Source of the DNA: Lineus longissimus
Lineage: Eukaryota; Nemertea; Pilidiophora; Heteronemertea; Lineidae
Direction: 5' to 3'
Length of the DNA stretch: 64,000 bases
NCBI RefSeq assembly: GCF_910592395.1
Contig: NC_088322.1
Span: forward strand, 10,783,431 to 10,847,430
Made by a program: the position numbers and the translations under genes. How positions within the stretch are numbered: position 1 is the first letter of the stretch; every line of letters begins with the position of its first letter. Below are positions 37,301 to 47,009 of the stretch, piece after piece. The notes beneath the pieces are model-generated. The model had not been told where the DNA came from. It ran no database searches and worked only from the letters and a program-made list of their open reading frames with translations.

Positions 37301-38959
37301 TGGTTTCTGGCCGGAATTCCTTCGAGAAGGCCTCGTAGTCCTTCTCAAGGCTCATGTCACACCAATTTTCGATGAATTTCTTAACTTCTTCCTTGCTCAT
37401 CTCCCCGTCATAGCCATCACCTTCGCCGCATAGGATGGAGTCCAATTTATTCAAAACTTCCGCGTTGAAGAATTCGGTTTTGGAAACTTTGCCATCGCCG
37501 TCTGAAATGAGAAATGTCATATGTAACCTATAGTATAACCCACAAGCTTTTATTTAGCGTATGTCTCGGTTGTTTGGTTGGTGGCTAATCTCACAAAAAA
37601 ACCCGTTTCGGTGGAGAAGTGCCGAATAATGTAAATGGCTAAATTGCAACAAGAAATTCATGTAATGAGATCAAACAAACTGGAAACCAAAAACATTGAT
37701 CTCAGCTTCATGCGGCAGAAATTTGGTATATCAAATAGGCCCCTACACATGTTTTTGGAGTTATTTTTAGATCTAACGAATGTAGGCCTACTGTAATAGT
37801 TTTGTGTCACCTTGTACGAGTTGGGTTTGTTCGGGTTTTTCGTATCGTTTTTCGATAGCTCTCAAACGCCACCTAGCTGCAAGTGAAGGAACTTTGCACT
37901 GTAGCAGTACCAAATAACCACAAACTAACAACAAACTCAATGAAGATACCTACTTGCGTCGCGTTTCTTGATGGCATTCACCTTATATTTCCCAATGGAG
38001 TCTCTTGCGGTTTGAGGTAACTGCTTATATCTCGGATTATCAGCGATCTCCTTCTTGATCTGGTCCGCCAACACATCCATCGTGATGAATTCCTTCCCAT
38101 CTCGCAGTCGATCCCACTTCTCAAGCAATTCTAAAAGCACCAAAAAGCAATGCACCTTATTACCGATGCAGAAGGAGAAAACATCCGCCTTGGAAAAAGC
38201 TTTCGACCCAACTTGATTGTATTTTGAAGGGTTGTGGTAAGTATATGTTTCTAAAAAGGCCACGACTAGCTTTAGTGCCTGGGGGTAACGGCGTGCAAAA
38301 ATAATGCAAGAGAGAGATTATTGGAATTATTCATCCAATGACCCTCCAAAATTTGAATCAAAATGGTAGCTGGTCACAAACACCAAAAGGAGGCTTTTTC
38401 CGACTTCTTTAATAACGGTTCACCAACTTTCTCCAGATTTATCCGACAAAAGTCCATCGTTGTCCGGGTTTTTCCTGAAAGGTCGGATTTCTAAAAGACA
38501 TGTGAAAAAAGAACTTCCCAAAATAGGGCAATAAAGATCGAAGGCCTATGTTGAGTGGGGTTAATGAGGTGCGAACCAAACACTCAAGAGTGACCCTAAT
38601 TGTGAATACTAATTAGCTCACTCAATTACATGTAGGTCACCTCATTAACCAAATTCAACACAGGTCTATGATCTTTAATCCCCAATTTTGGGAGGCCCTC
38701 GAATTTTTTCATAGGCTTTCCAGAATCCGACCTTTCAGGAAAAATGCTGACAATGTCGAACTTTGTCGGATAAATCATGTAAAAGTTGGAGAAACCATTA
38801 AGAAGTCGAAAAAAGCCTCCTAGTGAAAGCTCTTTAACTGTGGTATGGTAGCTAAAGCCCTGTTGTATTTTTCTTGAAGTGTTACTCACCCTTCGTCAAT
38901 TCTTCATCAGGTAAAACACTTTTTTTCAGGCCAGGGAGGAGTCTCACAATTCGGTCCAT
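31359..38959 (-). CDS. Modular multi-EF-hand calcium-binding protein (13 coding exons, 688 aa)
   Basis: Likely a cytosolic Ca2+-binding protein: no signal peptide or membrane segment is visible. Coding exons (minus) are 38890-38959, 37954-38130, 37271-37501, 36637-36747, 36346-36519, 35838-36065, 35217-35327, 34098-34286, 33525-33758, 32843-32953, 32278-32439, 31722-31946 and 31359-31402. They total 2067 nt and close in frame, and all 12 introns are phase 1. The protein is four modules of about 170 aa, each made of a linker exon (111 nt in modules 2-4), a helical exon and an EF exon. Each module has one canonical loop split by the intron: DANGDGKVSKTE, DRNADGTVTLGE, DRSKDGKITLTE and DVNNDGQVSADE, followed by a second, degenerate loop. 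Second loops alternate: modules 1 and 3 resemble GGDGKLSKEE, modules 2 and 4 resemble SDGDCVMSRAE with a two-residue insertion. The terminal exon is a truncated linker ending LAEK. I do not recognise a named orthologue. Confidence 0.85.
32710..32754. promoter_or_regulatory. Triple palindromic E-box cluster (CLEAR/USF type)
   Basis: GTCACGTGAC occurs at 32710-32719 and 32745-32754, with GTCATGTGAC at 32730-32739, all within 45 bp inside an EF-hand gene intron. The decamer matches the consensus bound by MiT/TFE and USF bHLH-zip proteins. Use as an enhancer or alternative promoter is inference. Confidence 0.5.
33001..33040. repeat. Possible transposon-terminus hairpin
   Basis: The string ccgtgctctgcacgg forms a perfect 6-bp stem hairpin preceded by actagcatataccc. 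Similar actagc...ccg termini are familiar from dispersed invertebrate elements. No full element can be delimited here. Confidence 0.3.
34196..34575. repeat. Two-copy tandem repeat, period about 190 bp
   Basis: Units 34196-34385 and 34386-34575 are nearly identical. Each holds the 5' part of EF-hand coding exon 8, its 3' splice acceptor and about 100 bp of the preceding intron, ending ttttgaaaaacctaaaat. Confidence 0.88.
34387..34476 (-). pseudogene. Partial upstream copy of EF-hand exon 8
   Basis: This 90-bp duplicate of the first half of exon 34098-34286 keeps the acceptor (34477-34478) and an open frame (ACADEFKALCGDKDFL start). It lacks the second half of the exon and a convincing donor. 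It differs from the true exon by a handful of replacement substitutions. Confidence 0.75.
38388..38822. mobile_element. Imperfect long inverted repeat in EF-hand intron
   Basis: The left arm 38388-38572 and right arm 38636-38822 are reverse complements with scattered mismatches. Shared strings include aggaggctttttcgacttc-like, ttatccgacaaa, cctgaaaggtcgga and ggttaatgaggtg. A spacer of about 60 bp separates them. It is a foldback-type element between coding exons 1 and 2 of the EF-hand gene. Confidence 0.7.
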
Positions 38960-39593
38960 TTTCTGAAAAAGTACCTATCTGGTTCATAGATCATCGAGTT
39001 ATAAGCGATTTTTGCTACATAGAAAATTATATGATTGGCAGTTTACTATGAGAAAGGAATCTGAATTTAAAGGTTGTCCATAGGTACCACCTTTCAAAAC
39101 CTGGGAGGCCGTTCTCTGGAAAACAGAGAACAGACCCCCTACCCTTGAAATTGTCATTAACTTCATTTTGAAGGAGTTCTAAATGGCTTGAGGATTTCAA
39201 GTTCTAGCCAAAATGGTGGTGCTCATTCATGGTCAACCCTTAACTCCCATTCTTTTGGCTGTAACTTTTACCTTAATTTAAGAAAAACCCTTTGCTTCAG
39301 CTAACGAGCACGACTTCAACACAAAATAAATGTCAGAATGATATGTTCCACGTAAAATGCTATTCCAATCTACTGGGACAGCAATGTTTTAAAATAGTCA
39401 GCCGTTTCCTCAAGATTGGTAGTTCTAGATTTCACATCGAACGTTGTAGCGATGACCGAATAAAATTGTCGCAGATACCACCCTTAATACCAATACATTA
39501 AGGTTGCAGGTTATGGCCGGCTGCGTGCAGTAGTGAAGCTCACGGGGAATATCACACGGAATGAACAGACATTTCAGACAGGACCTTACCTAC

Positions 39594-39760
39594 CTTGCTT
39601 GGGTACGGAAATCGGGATGTATCAATGGTGTGCAGACGTGAAAATGACTGGGCTTTTATGGGCACGACTGTATATACTTGTCCGGGCGGGGTGGCACTGA
39701 ACTGTAACGGCCTTTTCAAAGTGGGCGTGTTGGGTTATTCGGGACCAAAGCTCAGAATGT
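39594..39760 (-). other. Proposed 5' UTR exon of the EF-hand gene
   Basis: A strong 3' splice acceptor (tactttttcag) lies only 3 nt upstream of the EF-hand ATG at 38959, so a non-coding leader exon is expected further upstream. On the minus strand, 39594 is followed by gtaggt, a good donor. The proposed exon up to about 39760 contains no ATG and sits about 30 bp below a TATA box. The intron would be 38963-39593. Confidence 0.5.
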
Positions 39761-39789
39761 TGCAACGTAGGCCTATGGAGAGAACCTAC

Positions 39790-39797
39790 TTTATATA
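39790..39797 (-). promoter_or_regulatory. TATA box of the EF-hand gene
   Basis: On the minus strand the sequence is TATATAAA within ctttatataaagtagg. It is placed about 30 bp upstream of the proposed leader exon and 830 bp upstream of the start codon. It is consistent with, but does not prove, the promoter. Confidence 0.45.
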
Positions 39798-39800
39798 AAG

Positions 39801-42800
39801 CCTGTTCAGCCTTAAAAACAAGTCATGCATTAAATAACTTAATAATATGTAAGAATATTTAAAGCCAAGTTTTTTAATAGTGTCAAAGGTTATATAATCT
39901 TATGGTTAGGGTGACGAGGGGGTTGTCTGTTAGAACAGGTGATGTTGATGATCACTCATTCTAATAGGTTCGGGTTATTATTATTCCTTCAATGCCTTGA
40001 AGGTCATTCTAAATGGATGGTCGGGTCGACTTGGGCCACACCATTGGACACACACAAAGGGCGAATGGCATTGATGTCTGTGTGAGCGAGGTGGCAACGA
40101 CCTGGGCAACAGGTGGGTCAGACTGGTGTCGCCGTGTATTGTGGTTATGTATTGTATGACAAAGTCACTGTGCCAGTACACATAGAATACTTTGTCAATC
40201 ATTTATTCCATGACCAATGCAGGTTTATGCACGGAGTTGTGTCAATGGGGAAAAAGAGGCATAAACCGGTGAAAAAGTTCGAAATGTCCAAGCGTAAGCG
40301 TATGTCCCGGGAACAAAGGATTCTACAATGCAACTTTCCATGTACTCTCTGAGGTGAGATGATGTGCGTTAATACATTGTCGCAATACATTGTCGTCAAT
40401 TCATTGTCGCACGTGATCTCTCTAGCCACATACATACTATCATTCGACAGAATATACAGGGCCAGTCTCATTCTCGATGGTGCCAGTTTCGACTGCTTCA
40501 CCAGCGTTGACCCGTTGATACAGCACTCGTAAAGACTAGTGCATATAAACATTTTTGCTTCAGTTTTGTGCAAAAAGGCCGAGTCTAAAAAGAAAATGAA
40601 CTTTTTAGTAAAAGCATCCACTAGACTTTATTCATCTCACCCATGGGACCGTATTTTACTTGCTACGGCAAGAGAGGTGCGGCAGACATTTAAAAACAAC
40701 CCGGGTTGAAGCAACCACGCGTGGCCTAACACTTTTTTATGCTAAAGTGATGTTCCGTAACGATGTGTTCTCGACGACTTCTTGTCACAAACAATACTGA
40801 GCGCTGAAGAATGTGAGCCGGGACGACGGGAATTATATCTGACCTCCAAATGAATTTTTTGAAGTGCCGAAAAGTCGTATTTAACTACACACGAAGATGA
40901 AAATAACATTTTGAAACGATTTTAAAACTCAGTAGGAAATATCGTCGTTTCTTAGATCCAGCACCAGATTCACTGAGCAATGCATAGCCAATTTTCAAAG
41001 TGTATAATTTTTATTGTTACATTCTGCATTTTGCATTTGCATACTTTTTTAATGCTTAGAGCATGAAGCTAGTTGGCTTCATAGTCAGAGCAAGTCGGTA
41101 CACGACGCACAGGCGCGGTGCATGTCATTTCCAGCGGTATTGCCTCCAGTTACCCATACGCACGTTGGCTCTAAGCAGACAATACATTGAGGGTCAAGAT
41201 GGTCCGGTACTAACTTCCCCTCGTCAGAGTCATTAGAACTACACGCTTGCGTGATAGAGCTTATCTGTGCAAATTATTGGTTCGCAGGAATTCCTTGACA
41301 GTATTAATCTGCTTCACTGGTTGCCTTCACAGCTCTCGATAAAGGGTCATTATGACATCATCTAATTGTGACTTGTTCGGATCATCCGCCATGTCCGCTC
41401 ATCAAGTTTCGAACGACTGCATCCATTCAAAGGAATTGACCTTCAGTGAGCCGATGTCGTATGGACTGGCGTTGCTTAGGCCCTATTGATAATTACTGAC
41501 CGGATGCACAAGGTAATTGCATGTGTAAATCTTGCACTTTTGGAACGTGTTTCAGAACGTGGTTATAAAAATCGCCCCATTCAAAAATGAGTAAATCGAC
41601 TTCTAGCTTTTTTTCAAGGACACGGCTTGAGCCAATTTTGACTCGATGTCTTCTTGAAAGTATCTCCCATATGGATTTCAACGTTTCGTTCTTTATGCTA
41701 TAGGATATAAAATTATTGAAGATGCCAGAGTTTTGATTTACTGACACTGCCATAGTTTCATTGGGGTCTCCCAAAAATATTTGGACTTCGAAAATGTTTC
41801 AGAATTTTGAACTTATGAAAAAATTCAACGCTGAATGATGATATGTTTTTGGGACTGATGATGTTTCTTCAATTTGAGCAGAAAAAAAACCAAGTGAAAA
41901 AAGATTTTGGACTTTAAATTTTTTTTCATCTTTCAGAGTTCAATTTTTTCACTAAAGTTCAAAATGATGAAAAATGATAATGTCTCTTTATTTTGAGCAG
42001 AAAAAAATCAAGTGAAAAAAATTGTTGGACTTGAATTTTATTTTAAAACCGAACATCACTAGGCAACTATACATGAATCGCCATAATGCATGGGTACAAT
42101 ACAACCCGGGGACTTGGACGGCGACGTCATGGCCATGTTGATTAACCCGGGTGGGGACCGCGAGGAAGGTCGGAGCTGAGAAATGAATGCTGCCAAACAC
42201 TCAAGTCGCATTTCGATCTCATGGCATTTTTGGCGGCTTTTTTAACATAAAATGAAATGAAATGCGCGAAGTATGTAATTGGAACTACATTGGCTTCCCG
42301 TAAAGGTCCTTGGTTTTCCATACAGGCCGTCTGCAGTCACAATCCGTGATCCGTTCCGTAATCCGTGGAAATCAGCTGCATTCCGTGTTATATTAATGCC
42401 GGAATATCATGCATGTTGTTGTCAACACATGGTCAACACCTGTGTTGAATAGCTACGCCCGCCGCTGCGTATCGCTGACTTTCACTTCATTGTAATCGTC
42501 ATTGAGTGTCAGCCATTTCGTCATTTTGACGACACAGTACACCCTAGTGAACATCAGCGCCGCCTATAGAATGCCGATAAAGTCCACAAGCTGGTGTAGC
42601 GGTGTTCTCGCCCGCCATTGGGGTACACGATGCTGAATATCGCCTGGACATTCTCCTCGATCTCCTGAGGCATGCCGCAGTCGACTTCCAGCCAGTTGTA
42701 TTTTCTATGGTAACTTACCACGTATTGCCGCCTCTTTGCCGCCAAAAACCTTCACCAATCCTTCCGCCACTCGCTTCATCCGCATCGAGGGAGTAGGACA

Positions 42801-43198
42801 AACCAGGTCAAACAAAGATTCCATTAGATATTCATCTTCTCATCCAGATTTTCGAAATTTCTTTCGGTTTTTCCAATCGAAGTATATTTTGACATAGTGG
42901 GTTCGATTACAGACACGCCGGTCATGTTAAATGCCCTGTGTCCTTTGGTAAAACAATTCACGTGATTCCTTGTCCCGAGGGTATGCCTTCGCCAGGAAAA
43001 GCAATTGATATCCCATCCAAGTCGACAAGTGCGACGGCTCCGCTGTAGGAAAAGTAAACGTGGATACTAAAAATCTGTTTTATTCAAAGACCGGAGTACC
43101 CAGACGTTTATCATCAATTCCACTTTAACTTCGGCAAGGAGTGTCCATTTCAACAACAACAACAAAATCTAGTGCGTCTTGTAAACAAATCAGTTGGT
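39801..43198. other. Intergenic, no supported gene
   Basis: The dispersed motif at 40279-40331 matches 6462-6515 and 44918-44972. A direct repeat lies at 41853-42045. A minus-strand ATG at about 42778 opens 20 codons (starting MKRVAEGLVKVFGGKEAAIR) before a gtaagt donor, but no partner exon could be joined. The 93-codon minus frame at 41493-41774 has no recognisable family. Confidence 0.4.
41853..42045. repeat. Diverged direct repeat, two units of about 70 bp
   Basis: The unit gat(g/a)atgt(t/c)tctt.a.tttgagcag with a downstream caagtgaaaaaa and ttggactt occurs at about 41853-41925 and again at about 41977-42040. The DNA between is also A/T-run rich. Confidence 0.55.
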
Positions 43199-43548
43199 TT
43201 TGTCAATGTTTTAAATTTTGAGTTAGAGCCAAAATATTGTTACCTCAGACAAAGTTTTCACCATTTTCTCCAAACGGCATCATCAGGTCTGATGATTTCC
43301 AGTAGATGGCAGCACTGGAAATCTGAAGTTCTGGCTGTTTCTTCTGGGGCCCCCGCCAAGGGTCCCTGTGTAGGTCCTGGGCTTGATAAGGCTGTCAAAT
43401 ACGTGGGAGAGGTGGTATGCCCCATCGTCTCTATTCATCAATGTTGTGTTCCGTCTGATTGCCAATGCTTCTCGAATCTGTCGACGTCTCAGTTTATCCT
43501 CCTTGGTAACAATATTTTGGATCTAACTCAAAATTTAAAACATTGACA
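43199..43548 (-). mobile_element. Retroelement C-terminal remnant with inverted ends
   Basis: The minus strand has a frame from about 43525 down to 43283 that starts IQNIVTKEDKLRRRQIREAL and continues AIRRNTTLMNRDDGAYHLSH, then VFDSLI. This resembles the extreme C terminus of Penelope-like or related reverse-transcriptase polyproteins, where an R(K)IKEAL..I.....NRD.G..L pattern ends the endonuclease region. The ends 43199-43246 and 43503-43548 are inverted repeats of about 45 bp. No reverse transcriptase core is present, so it is a dead fragment. Class assignment is from memory of motif shape. Confidence 0.5.
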
Positions 43549-43957
43549 ATCTTAAAAAGAGATCCGATGAAGCTGTTTGTTGAAATCAGTTGGTATCAAG
43601 TTTCTACTGCAGATGGCGCAACGATACTTTTGCGACGCTTTCGTATACCAATGCGTCTCCTGCCGAAGGGCGCCATGAAGAAACAGCCATTTCAACTGGG
43701 CCGTGTAATGCCAAATCGGGCCAACCGAACTGTCAGATGATGCTTAAAAAGATGAAATTGAAACTTGTGTATTAGATAATCGCGAATTCAGCTGTATTAT
43801 GACGCATGAACATGGTTTATGTTATGAACATTGAAAAGTCCACCGAGGACCAGTCATGTTGTCATCTCTATATGTCATGCAGATTAGAACCCTACTTCTG
43901 TTGAGATGTACATAAACATTTATAAGATACACCTGTCGGAAACTTTGTTGAATTTCA

Positions 43958-44683
43958 AGGAAGTGACTACTTGGCAAGCCCGGCTTACCAAACAGCGACT
44001 TTTTCTTGTCCTGAATGGAGAGCCGAACTCATTAATATTAAAGTATAGTCTCCAGCTCGCCAAACAGGGTAGATTTTTTACCTGTTTGGCAAGCCCGGCT
44101 AGCCGAACAGGGTGGCTTTTTAGTGCTGTTTGGCAAGCGGCTCTCCAAACAGGACAAAAAAAGATGCCTGTTCGGCGAGCGGCTTGCCAAATAGACCCGG
44201 TCTAAATTCAATAGGCCGATCAGGTGTATGGAAATGTACACACAATTCGTCCTCTTTCGACAGAGTTTTGTCTGTATACGTACAAGGTTTTTTGCTAAGT
44301 CGCTGTTCTCAACCTCCCTATCCTTTCCGAACTGGCTCCTGTCTATAGTTTCCTTTTGATAAAAGTGCCATATCCCATGATATCCACGAGTTCTATGCAG
44401 ACATAGCATGTAGCATGTCAGGTTTAGCAATAAATTATAGGCCGGGTCTATTTGGCAAGCCGCTCGCCGAACAGGCATCTTTTTTTGTCCTGTTTGGAGA
44501 GCCGCTTGCCAAACAGCACTAAAAAGCCACCCTGTTCGGCCAGCCGGGCTTGCCAAACAGGTAAAAAATCTACCCTGTTTGGCGAGCTGGAGACTTTACT
44601 TAAATATAATTGAGTTTGGCTCTCCATTCAGGACAGGAAAAAGTCGCTGTTTGGCAAGCCGGGCTTGCCAAGTAGTCACTTCC
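43958..44683. mobile_element. Large foldback element, 242-bp arms, 241-bp spacer
   Basis: The left arm 43958-44200 and right arm 44442-44683 are near-perfect reverse complements. Each arm is itself made of several short palindromic units built on ctgtttggcaagc...gcttgccaaacag, repeating about every 40 bp. The spacer contains a segment shared with 24400-24476. There is no plausible transposase, and the flanks show no clear target duplication. The structure would extrude as one long hairpin with side hairpins. Confidence 0.8.
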
Positions 44684-47009
44684 TAAATTATATGAATGCA
44701 TAATAAAGTAATAAACTGTTCTATCCATTGGAGACGTAGCTTGCTGCGTATAACACCGTGATGAAAACATTCATGGCGCATACTGTGTTGCGAGGATTGT
44801 CGCGGTAGAGCACGTTTTTTATGGACCGCGCTGAAGCGTTACCTCAAATTCAACTGGTTATTGTTCGGTTGATCCAAAGCACGACGAGTTGACAGGACCG
44901 CAGGAAGATGCTGTGTTGCATTTGAAATGTCCTAAGATATTGTCCGGGGACAACGGATTCTACTATGGGCTGTCAAACTCGAGATGCTCATTATAGATTT
45001 TTTGGCATGTTCTACAGGAATCGTAAAAATAACAGGCATTACTGTGGGAGACTTCGGCATTTGGCCCCCGAAGTGATGTGTGTTTCCTGGTATTGCTGTT
45101 GATGGGGTCTTGGACAGCGAGACTATAGTTCAACAAGCTAATTGGGCTTAATCAACAAAACCCATCTAATTAGAGTACAGTACAATGAAGCAGGTGTAAT
45201 TATGTGATTATACAAGATCTCCATGACCCGATTAAGACAGTGTTTTTGTCCCAATTACTACAACGTATTTTAATCACTATTAAATCCGTTAATTAGTAAG
45301 TAAACAATGTTTAATTAGACTTTCATTCCACAGTACGAGCGGCGCCGTGTTGGAGAGCACTGTCACAACAATAACATTATCTGAAGGCTAAGCAGTTCCT
45401 GTGCGAAAGTTCAATATCGATGTACTGTTGATACCAGGTGGCACAAAAAATGTTGTACATTTTTTACTTCGAATAACTCCTATAATATAAGCCATAGATT
45501 TATCAAACTTGGGCCACATGCAGCTTAGATCAATACCTTTGCTCCCAGTTTGTTCGACCTCATTACATGCATTAGTTACCTGTATTGCGCGATAGGCATT
45601 TACATTTGCGACAGTTTTTTGCTTATTAAGTGCGGCAATATCAAACCTAGTGGTCGAGTCTTATCGGCGTAGACGAAATATCTTTTTGACGCACATCGCA
45701 GCGATTATAGTAGCAAGTTGCTGTGACAAAAGTCGCTCGTTCGTTCTAGGGTAGACGTTTAAATGCAACATGAAATCATTTGAATATACTACATATCTCA
45801 ATGTTGTTATATTCATATTCTTTTCCATACTTAAAAGACTAGAGTAACTTTGATTCGTGCACGGATTCACGAATTTGAAAATGGGAAGTGTGTCAGAAAT
45901 TGTCTGGAGGACACGGTTCGTAATTTGCCAGCGGAGGTTCATTTAGATAGGTTTCGTCATAAGTAAGACAGCACGTCATAGTGACTTTACGGATGACATC
46001 GGCCGAATGTACGACTCTGAGAAACCAGTTGGAGAAACAGCAATTTTGCATGTTAAAAACAATTATACATAAATGAAATTGCAACCGTTTAGCACTACCC
46101 GATTATTCATTTTCTGCTACGTTGTAATAACGAGCTCTAAAATAGACTTCATCAGAGGCGGCCCGCGCGCAGGACGTCCAATCGCCCATCGTCGTAAAAT
46201 TTACTTTTGTCTGTGAAGTTAAATACGCAGGGATTGTCGCATACAATTCTTTTTTTGTTTGATTATATTGAGTTATTTAACTTCATTAAAGTTTCTGCGC
46301 GAAGTTGTAAAATGGGTGTAACTTTGCTGTAGGTAGAGGAAATAGGTGAAAAGATCAAAGGTTTGGCGGTGGTTCGGGCAAACCACAACAAACGACCCGC
46401 CTGGTTAAGTATCCGTATTACCCACATGCAGGGAGGTGTCGGGGCCGTCAACCCACCGCATTTCTTGTGATTTCCACAAGACGGAAGCGTGTAATGTCAA
46501 TATGACCACGCCGGTTCGTCAAGTCACAACATACGGTTGATCAAAACACAAAGTCTTGCCGGGCATTTATTTGATATTCGCCATTTTCACCTCAGACGGA
46601 CGCGCTGGCCAGATTGGCACCGGCGACTGCCATTTTCGTGTCTAGCAAAAATCACACTGAAACGCGACCATTGTTGAAGAAATTAGATTTTTATTTCGAG
46701 TCAATATCGGGTAATTGCAACAAAAACTTGGTCGCCGTAACTGGCATTTTGGTTAAATTGTTTGTTTTAAACAAGATTAAATGCTTTGCAAAATAGCGTG
46801 GATTGCCTGTGTGTTTGCTGCAATTGCTCGAGCTGTGGGCTGTGACGGACAGGTTTATAGCCCTGACTGGATGGGCTGGCCAGTCACACGCCAACACGCC
46901 TCAATGGTAACGCACTCTCATACCAGCCACGGACCATATCATTTCTCAAAACAAAACCCACTCGCCGCTAGGAGCAAGAAAACTCACGCCACGAAACTAC
47001 ACTTCAACC
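44684..47009. other. Wnt1 upstream region
   Basis: No coding exon is supported. This stretch holds the dispersed motif 44918-44972, a homeodomain-type site cluster at 45138-45320 and presumably the Wnt1 promoter. I found no convincing TATA box near the start. Confidence 0.5.
45138..45320. promoter_or_regulatory. Homeodomain-site cluster upstream of Wnt1
   Basis: About nine TAAT/ATTA cores lie in 180 bp, including CTAATTG, TTAATC, CTAATTAG, GTAATTATG, GATTAAG, CAATTAC, TTTAATCAC, GTTAATTAG and TTTAATTAG. The block is 1.7 kb upstream of the Wnt1 start codon. The region is AT-rich, so chance inflation is possible. Confidence 0.35.

Noticed and set aside
41493-41774. 93-codon minus-strand frame
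   Set aside because: No homology, no paired exons, and AT-run-rich surroundings; probably chance.
42554-42790. Short minus-strand ATG frame followed by a gtaagt donor
   Set aside because: Any intron to the next local acceptor would be under 60 bp and the peptide has no family. No downstream partner exon was found.
43958-44683. CRISPR-like array of regularly spaced palindromes
   Set aside because: The units are palindromic parts of one foldback structure in an intron-rich animal genome, with no unique spacers of even length.
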